Below are positions 59,134 to 64,000 of a DNA stretch of 64,000 nt, piece after piece. Within the stretch, counting starts at the first letter, position 1, and every line of letters starts with the position of its first letter. The stretch comes from an uncultured Rhodopila sp. (GTDB lineage Bacteria; Pseudomonadota; Alphaproteobacteria; Acetobacterales; Acetobacteraceae). A model generated the notes under the pieces. That model saw only the letters and a list, made by a program, of their open reading frames with translations, did no database searches and was not told the origin of the DNA. The position numbers were made by a program, and so were the translations under genes. Where the stretch lies: positions 1-64,000 of the forward strand of contig NZ_CAIWTY010000095.1 in NCBI RefSeq assembly GCF_903915725.1, given 5' to 3'.

Positions 59134-60474
59134 ATGCAACCCGCAAAACCGGCAAAATCGAACCGGCGGACGACCTGGATCATGGCCAGCCTGGTCCTTG
59201 GTATCGTGGCTGGATATATCTGCAATCAACTGGCGCCCGATCCGGCGGCCGCACACGAGATCGCAGGCTATTTCTCGATCGTCACCGACATCTTCCTCCG
59301 CCTGATCAAGATGATCATCGCGCCGTTGGTGTTCGCCACCCTGGTGGCCGGAATCGCGAGCCTCGGCGACACCGGCGCGGTGGGACGCATCGCCGGCAAG
59401 GCGCTGCTATGGTTCATCAGCGCCTCCTTGTTTTCGCTGCTGCTCGGCATGCTGCTGGCGAATCTGCTGGCGCCGGGCGCCAACCTCGACCTGACCCGTC
59501 CGCCGGAGAGCGCCGGGACGAACCTTGCGACCGGCGCACTGAACTTCAAGGACTTCATCACCCACGCCTTCCCGAGCAGCATCGTGCAGGCGATGGCGCA
59601 GAACGAAATCCTGCAGATCCTGGTGTTCTCGATCTTCTTCGGCTTCGCCATCGCGTCGTTCAAGGACGAGACCGCCAAGACGCTGATCAAGTCGATCGGG
59701 GAACTCGTCCACGTCATGCTGAGACTGACCGACTACGTCATGAACTTTGCACCGTACGGCGTATTTGCCGCCATCGCTTCGGTGATCACGGTTCAGGGGC
59801 TGGGCGTACTTGTCACCTACGGCAAGTTCATCGGTTCGTTTTATTTCGGCCTCGTGCTACTATGGTGCGCGCTGTTCATTGCGGGCAGGCTGGCGCTCGG
59901 CCCGTCCATGTTTACGCTGCTGAAGCTGATCCGGGAGCCGATGCTGGTCGCGTTCTCGACCGCGAGCAGCGAGGCAGCCTATCCGAAGACGATGGAGCAA
60001 CTCGAGAAGTTCGGCGTGCGGGACCGCGTGACCGGTTTCGTGCTGCCGCTCGGCTATTCCTTCAATCTCGACGGATCGATGATGTACCAGGCGTTTGCCG
60101 CGCTGTTCGTCGCGCAGGCGTACAACATCCATTTATCCTTCGGCCAGCAGATCGCACTGCTGCTGGTCATGATGGTGACCAGCAAGGGCATCGCCGGCGT
60201 GCCGCGCGCCTCGCTCGTGGTGGTTGCGGCAACGATCCCGATGTTCAAGCTGCCCGAGGCCGGAATCCTGCTGATCCTGGGGATCGATCAGTTCCTCGAC
60301 ATGGGCCGCACGGCGACCAACGTCATCGGCAACAGTATCGCGACCGCCGTCGTCGCCAAGTGGGAAGGCGAACTGGAGTCGCCGCGCGACGTCGAGGCGG
60401 AAGACCTGATCATCCCGGGGGCAGCTCCAGGCTTGCTGCAATCCGGCGGCTCGCGCGTTACGGGAGGCACATGA
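59134..60474 (+). CDS. Dicarboxylate/amino acid:cation symporter (DAACS family)
   Basis: A 446-aa membrane carrier of the GltP/DctA fold with eight helices and two hairpins. FLRLIKMIIAPLVFATLVAGIASLGDTG and the hairpin STASSEAAYPKTMEQLEKFGV are followed by LPLGYSFNLDGSMMYQAFAALFVAQ, GVPRASLVVVAATI and GIDQFLDMGRTATNVIGNSIAT. The context points to Na+ or H+ coupled import of aspartate (or C4-dicarboxylates). It sits 30 nt after aspA and 1 nt before the asparaginase gene. Confidence 0.92.
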   Translation: MQPAKPAKSNRRTTWIMASLVLGIVAGYICNQLAPDPAAAHEIAGYFSIVTDIFLRLIKMIIAPLVFATLVAGIASLGDTGAVGRIAGKALLWFISASLFSLLLGMLLANLLAPGANLDLTRPPESAGTNLATGALNFKDFITHAFPSSIVQAMAQNEILQILVFSIFFGFAIASFKDETAKTLIKSIGELVHVMLRLTDYVMNFAPYGVFAAIASVITVQGLGVLVTYGKFIGSFYFGLVLLWCALFIAGRLALGPSMFTLLKLIREPMLVAFSTASSEAAYPKTMEQLEKFGVRDRVTGFVLPLGYSFNLDGSMMYQAFAALFVAQAYNIHLSFGQQIALLLVMMVTSKGIAGVPRASLVVVAATIPMFKLPEAGILLILGIDQFLDMGRTATNVIGNSIATAVVAKWEGELESPRDVEAEDLIIPGAAPGLLQSGGSRVTGGT

Positions 60475-60475
60475 C

Positions 60476-61534
60476 ATGACCAGACGGTTGAGGTTTGTCG
60501 TCCTTGCGCTCGGCTTGGTTCTGGTCACCGCGGTATCGGCCGCCGCCAAGCCGCGCGTTGCCATCGTCGCAACCGGCGGCACGATTGCCGGCGCGCAGCC
60601 GAACACGGCGCAAGGCGGTTATACGTCAGGGGTGTTCGACATCCAGCACCTGATCGACGCGGCGCCGCTGATGAAGGACCTCGCGGATATCAAGGGCGAG
60701 CAGCTCGTCAACGTCGGCAGCCAGGACATGACGAACGAAATCTGGCTCAAACTGGGTCACCGGGTTGATGAGCTGCTCAAACAGCCGGATGTCGATGCCG
60801 TGGTGATCACCCACGGCACCGATACGATGGAGGAAACCGGTTACTTCCTCAGCCTGACGATACACAGCGACAAGCCGATCGTCATGGTCGGCTCGATGCG
60901 GCCGGCAACGTCCCTGAGTGCGGATGGACCGATGAACCTGTATGAGGCGGTTGCCGTGGCAACAAGCCCGGAAGCGAAGGGCCGCGGCGTCATGGTCGTT
61001 CTGAACGACCAGATCCATTACGCCCGCGAGGTGGAGAAGCAGAACACCACGGCGCTGGATACGTTCCACTCGCCCAACCGCGGGCCGGCCGGCCATGTCA
61101 GCGGTGAGCATGTGACCTTCTTTGCCCCGCCTGCGACGATTCACGGCGACCAAAGCGCCTTCTTGATCGACAGCCTCGACGCGCTGCCGAAGGTCGAGAT
61201 CGTTTACGCGTATGCGAATATGGGGCGCGATTTCATCGACTACGCCGTCAAGAACGGAGCGAAGGGCATCGTGGTGGCCGGCGTGGGCGATGGCAACATG
61301 ACAAAGGCGGCCACCGACGGTCTCGCCGAGGCCGCACGCAGCGGGGTCGCGGTGGTGCGCAGCAGCCGCACCGGCAGCGGGGCGGTCTACCGCAACATAG
61401 AGGTGGACGACGACAAGCTCCACTTCGTCGCCAGCGGGGAGCTTAATCCGCAGAAATCACGCGTCCTGCTGATGCTTGGCCTGCTGAAGAGCAACAGCGT
61501 GGATGCCCTGCAGCGATATTTCAACGCTTATTGA
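60476..61534 (+). CDS. ansB: Periplasmic type II L-asparaginase
   Basis: It hydrolyses asparagine to aspartate and ammonia. The 352-aa precursor has a signal peptide (RFVVLALGLVLVTAVSAAA), the first catalytic motif VAIVATGGTIAG, and the second VVITHGTDTMEETGYFL (Thr, Asp), then MVGSMRPATSLSADGPMNLYEA and GVGDGNM. The periplasmic product, aspartate, can be imported by the DAACS carrier and deaminated by AspA, so the operon is a complete Asn-to-fumarate route. Confidence 0.94.
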   Translation: MTRRLRFVVLALGLVLVTAVSAAAKPRVAIVATGGTIAGAQPNTAQGGYTSGVFDIQHLIDAAPLMKDLADIKGEQLVNVGSQDMTNEIWLKLGHRVDELLKQPDVDAVVITHGTDTMEETGYFLSLTIHSDKPIVMVGSMRPATSLSADGPMNLYEAVAVATSPEAKGRGVMVVLNDQIHYAREVEKQNTTALDTFHSPNRGPAGHVSGEHVTFFAPPATIHGDQSAFLIDSLDALPKVEIVYAYANMGRDFIDYAVKNGAKGIVVAGVGDGNMTKAATDGLAEAARSGVAVVRSSRTGSGAVYRNIEVDDDKLHFVASGELNPQKSRVLLMLGLLKSNSVDALQRYFNAY

Positions 61535-61548
61535 TGAAACCGCAACGA

Positions 61549-61740
61549 ACGTGTCGGCCTGCGAGGATCGTCAGTAGCCGATTCTGCGACACGACCCGGT
61601 CGATGCGATCAAATTCCATATGGAGCAAAGTGGCTTCAGGCGGAAGGATTTCGCGGCGGTCATCGCCAGTGTCAGCCGCGCATCGGACGTCCTCAACCGC
61701 CGATCGGCAGGCCCTCTGCCGCCGGCGCGGAGCCGGTGCG
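61549..61740 (+). pseudogene. higA: Truncated, diverged second copy of higA
   Basis: The DNA matches 57180-57345 (the HTH-encoding half of higA) in the same orientation. It includes a block of over 30 identical bases spanning the codons for DPVDAIKFHMEQ, then RKDFAAVIASVSRASDVLNRR. Start codon and N-terminal half are missing and a TAG interrupts the early part. It lies just after ansB, so the operon is flanked by direct higA repeats. Confidence 0.85.
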
Positions 61741-61741
61741 A

Positions 61742-62995
61742 TTACGGAAACAACCCTCGCACCTGCTTGGCCGCGTAAACCTTCTCCACACCTATGGCCA
61801 TCGCCGCCGTGCGCTGCGCCACCCCGTCCCGCTTCGCCCGCGCCGTCACCTGCCCGAAGGCGCGGTCGAGAATCTGTTTCAGCCGCGTATTCACCTCGTC
61901 CTCCTGCCAGAAGAACTGCTGCAGGTCCTGCACCCACTCGAAGTAACTGACCACGACACCTCCCGCGTTGCACAGGATATCCGGCAGCACGAAAATCTCC
62001 TGCTGCCGCTGCGCCAGCACCAGATCGGCGTCCGGTGTCGTCGGCCCGTTGGCGGCCTCGGCCAGCACCCGGCACTTCAGGTCCCCGGCGGTCGCCGCAT
62101 CGATCACCCGCTCCAACGCCGCCGGCACGAGGATGTCGCATTCGCGCGTCAGCAACGACGCCGGGTCCGCCAGCGCCTCCTGCGAAAACCCCGCCAGCAC
62201 CCGCTTCGCCGCCACATGCCGGATCAGAGCCTCCACCGGCAGGCCGCGCGGGTCGAAGTAGCAGGCGGTGTGGTCGCTGACGCCGGTAACCTTGACGCCG
62301 CGCGCCGCCAGCTCGGCCGCGCTGACCGAGCCGACATTGCCGAACCCCTGCACGATTGCGGTCTTCGGGGTCAGCCCGATGGTTTCCGCCGCCCGCATCG
62401 CCAGGTGGACCACGCCGCGCCCGGTCGCTTCCCGCCGCCCCACGGTGCCGCCGCTGGCGACCGGCTTGCCGGTGACGATCTCGGTCACTGTCTTGCCCTG
62501 ATACATCGAGTAGGTGTCCATGAACCACGCCATCACCTGCTCGTTGGTGCCCATGTCGGGGGCCATCACGTCGGTGTGCGGGCCGACGAACGGGATCATT
62601 TCCTGCATGTAACGGCGAGACAGAGCCTCCAGCTCTCGCAGCGACAGGGCCGTCGGATCAACGGTGACGCCGCCTTTCGCGCCGCCATAGGGCAGGCCGG
62701 CGAGCGCGCATTTCCAGCTCATCCAGATCGCCAGCGCCGCGACTTCGCCGACATCGACGGAATTGGAGAAGCGTGTGCCCCCCTTCGTCGGCCCTAGCGA
62801 CAAATGGTGCTGAACCCGGTAGCCCTGGAACACCGCTGTCGTGCCGTCGTCGCGATGGATCGGGCAGGACACGGCGATGGCCCGCTTCGGATACAGCAGC
62901 CGATCGCGTTGGTCCTCCGGCATGTTGATGTGATCAGCGATGATGTGGAACTGCTGGCGGGCCATGTCGAAGACGGGCCCGGAGTAAATCGTCAT
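61742..62995 (-). CDS. Glu/Leu/Phe/Val dehydrogenase family, probable NAD(P)-glutamate dehydrogenase
   Basis: A 417-aa hexameric-type dehydrogenase. The catalytic region LPYGGAKGGVTVDP carries the active lysine, GTRFSNSVDVGEVAALAIWMSWKCA precedes it, and PDMGTNEQVMAWFMDTY and the Rossmann motif VQGFGNVGSVSAAELAARG follow. The C-terminus is SYFEWVQDLQQFFWQEDEV. Size and motifs fit RocG/GudB-like glutamate dehydrogenase linking 2-oxoglutarate and glutamate, consistent with the neighbouring nitrogen catabolism. The start is ATG 62995. It is convergent with the Asn operon. Confidence 0.92.
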   Translation of the reverse strand: MTIYSGPVFDMARQQFHIIADHINMPEDQRDRLLYPKRAIAVSCPIHRDDGTTAVFQGYRVQHHLSLGPTKGGTRFSNSVDVGEVAALAIWMSWKCALAGLPYGGAKGGVTVDPTALSLRELEALSRRYMQEMIPFVGPHTDVMAPDMGTNEQVMAWFMDTYSMYQGKTVTEIVTGKPVASGGTVGRREATGRGVVHLAMRAAETIGLTPKTAIVQGFGNVGSVSAAELAARGVKVTGVSDHTACYFDPRGLPVEALIRHVAAKRVLAGFSQEALADPASLLTRECDILVPAALERVIDAATAGDLKCRVLAEAANGPTTPDADLVLAQRQQEIFVLPDILCNAGGVVVSYFEWVQDLQQFFWQEDEVNTRLKQILDRAFGQVTARAKRDGVAQRTAAMAIGVEKVYAAKQVRGLFP

Positions 62996-63268
62996 CGGAC
63001 AGATCCTTGCTCGAAAAGCGGCGGACGAGATCGGATGATAACGCCTCCGCAGCGGATTTGGTTGCATCGGACGCGTTCATGAGCCAAGTGAAAGCTGGCT
63101 TCGAAAAATTCGCGCCCGCCTTTCAGCTGGAACCGGACCGGCGGCAGCGCGATCGGCTATCGAACATTCTGTCATCCGCCATGCAATTTACAAGAAATTG
63201 TCTTCGGTCTGCCTTACAGCATACATAGCGAGAACCATTCGCGGTGGAGCGTCGTTGGAGGCGTGTGC

Positions 63269-63727
63269 ATGGTCAGTGTCGGACCCGAATCGCTGATCGT
63301 CCAGGCCGAGATTACGGAGCTCGGCCGGGTCGCGGCGTGGGCCGAGTCGCTCAACGAAACGCTGCAATTGCCGCCGTCAACCGCCTTCGCCGTCCAGCTC
63401 TGCTTCGAAGAAGCCGTATCGAACGTCATGCGCCATGGGTTCGTCGGCGCGCCGGGGGCCGGCAAGGACATCCTGCTGGCCCTGGAACGCCGCGGCGACA
63501 CCGTCATCGCCGCGATCTGCGATCGCGGTGTCGCTTTCGATCCGCTGGCGATGGCGCCCCCGGCGCCCGCCGCCTCGATCGAGGATGCGGTTGTGGGCGG
63601 CCAGGGCATTCACCTGATGCGGACGTTCGCTCAGCGCATGGACTATGAGCGCCGGGACGGGATGAACCGCCTGACGTTGCGCTTCATCGTTCCCGGGCCG
63701 CTTCCTGACAAAGCGCCGCTTCGCTAA
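63269..63727 (+). CDS. RsbW-like anti-sigma/serine kinase (HATPase_c_2)
   Basis: A 152-aa single-domain GHKL ATPase. The N-box AVQLCFEEAVSNVMRHGF, the G1 region VIAAICDRGVAFDPLAM and the G2 GGQGIHLMRTFAQRMDYERRDGMNRLTL are intact. RsbW-type proteins sequester a sigma factor or phosphorylate an STAS anti-sigma antagonist. No STAS or sigma gene is adjacent. ATG 63269 is favoured over GTG 63263 because GGAG lies at the right distance. Its stop overlaps the stop of the convergent aminotransferase. Confidence 0.85.
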   Translation: MVSVGPESLIVQAEITELGRVAAWAESLNETLQLPPSTAFAVQLCFEEAVSNVMRHGFVGAPGAGKDILLALERRGDTVIAAICDRGVAFDPLAMAPPAPAASIEDAVVGGQGIHLMRTFAQRMDYERRDGMNRLTLRFIVPGPLPDKAPLR

Positions 63728-64000
63728 ACCAGCAACGATCGCCGCGCGGACAGGAACTCCTCCACCGCCGCCGCCAGCGCATCGCATTCCGCATCGCCGA
63801 TGGGCAGCGACAGCGCCATCATGCCGCGGCGGGCCAGCCATATCCCGTGCGACAGCATATCAAAGAAGAACAGCTCTTTCAGCTTCTGATCCGCTCTGGC
63901 CGCGTCCGCCGGGCAGGTGACCGGCCCGCGCGCCGCATGCACCGCCAGCATCGAGCCGATACCGGTGAACTGCAGCGGCGCATCCCCGCACAGCCGGTTC
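63724..64000 (-). CDS. C-terminal part of a glutamate-1-semialdehyde aminomutase-like aminotransferase (cut by window edge)
   Basis: Only the last 91 codons are present. The frame runs off the window at 64000 and reads LQFTGIGSMLAVHAARGP, then LKELFFFDMLSHGIWLARRGMMALSLPIGDAECDALAAAVEEFL, characteristic of class III aminotransferases of the HemL-like group. The PLP lysine and the rest lie outside. Many homologues are not tetrapyrrole enzymes, so the substrate is open. Its TAG overlaps the convergent RsbW-like stop. Confidence 0.85.
   Translation of the reverse strand, partial: NRLCGDAPLQFTGIGSMLAVHAARGPVTCPADAARADQKLKELFFFDMLSHGIWLARRGMMALSLPIGDAECDALAAAVEEFLSARRSLLV

Noticed and set aside
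63079-63228. Possible 49-aa gene upstream of the RsbW-like gene
   Set aside because: No ribosome binding site, no recognisable protein pattern, and no visible coupling with the next gene.

Overview
The window reads as a chromosomal segment of a high-GC alphaproteobacterium, most likely Acetobacteraceae or a close Rhodospirillales relative. This is an inference from several marks: a fused shikimate kinase/3-dehydroquinate synthase (aroKB), the alphaproteobacterial order rpsB-tsf-pyrH-frr-uppS-cdsA-dxr-rseP-bamA-skp-lpxD-fabZ-lpxA, a GapR/DUF2312 protein, a DUF1244 protein, a phasin, and GC-rich palindromic extragenic repeats. No tRNA, rRNA or CRISPR array was seen.

Layout. 0-3 kb is an accessory edge: one orphan gene of visibly lower GC (103-1659), a 13-bp inverted repeat in front of it, and decayed DNA with an SDR remnant. 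3-7.2 kb holds an HxlR regulator divergent from an atypical SDR, a DsbA-fold isomerase, an FAD-linked oxidase and a DUF2161 protein. 7.2-11.8 kb holds a phasin, a type III polyketide synthase/methyltransferase/flavoprotein operon, and a PPK2 kinase. 12.5-19.3 kb holds an orphan histidine kinase, xerD with a 47-aa membrane protein in front of it, and aroKB followed by a methyltransferase/GT2/SMR module. 19.3-24.9 kb looks like an envelope-polysaccharide and regulation locus: a lytic transglycosylase, a sigma54 activator, a Wza-like lipoprotein with a near-perfect -24/-12 promoter, a repeat-bearing coiled-coil protein, and an ECF sigma factor. A 13-mer palindromic site is shared upstream of the two regulators. 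24.9-28.7 kb is a stress block: egtBD (ergothioneine), Ku, and a DJ-1/PfpI protein.

28.7-44.6 kb, all on the minus strand, is the core translation, isoprenoid and outer-membrane assembly cluster. It runs from rpsB to lpxA, but is followed by a lyase and a MaoC-like hydratase where lpxI/lpxB would often be. 45-50.3 kb is accessory: a large two-domain glycosyltransferase, an OmpA-like protein, small unknowns, a duplicated and decayed OmpA 5' end, and a frameshifted membrane-protein remnant. 50.3-56.6 kb holds moxR-coxG, a low-complexity protein with a plausible sigma54 promoter, gapR, DUF1244, glycerate kinase and pyruvate kinase.

56.6-64 kb holds an apparently truncated DUF433 antitoxin, an orphan higA, and an asparagine/aspartate catabolic operon (aspartase, DAACS transporter, periplasmic asparaginase). 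That operon is bracketed by direct repeats of higA sequence. Glutamate dehydrogenase, an RsbW-like kinase and the C-terminus of a GSAM-like aminotransferase finish the window. The most system-like novelties are the sigma54/ECF-linked polysaccharide locus, the type III PKS triad, the direct-repeat-flanked Asn/Asp operon, and the unrecognised 518-codon orphan.
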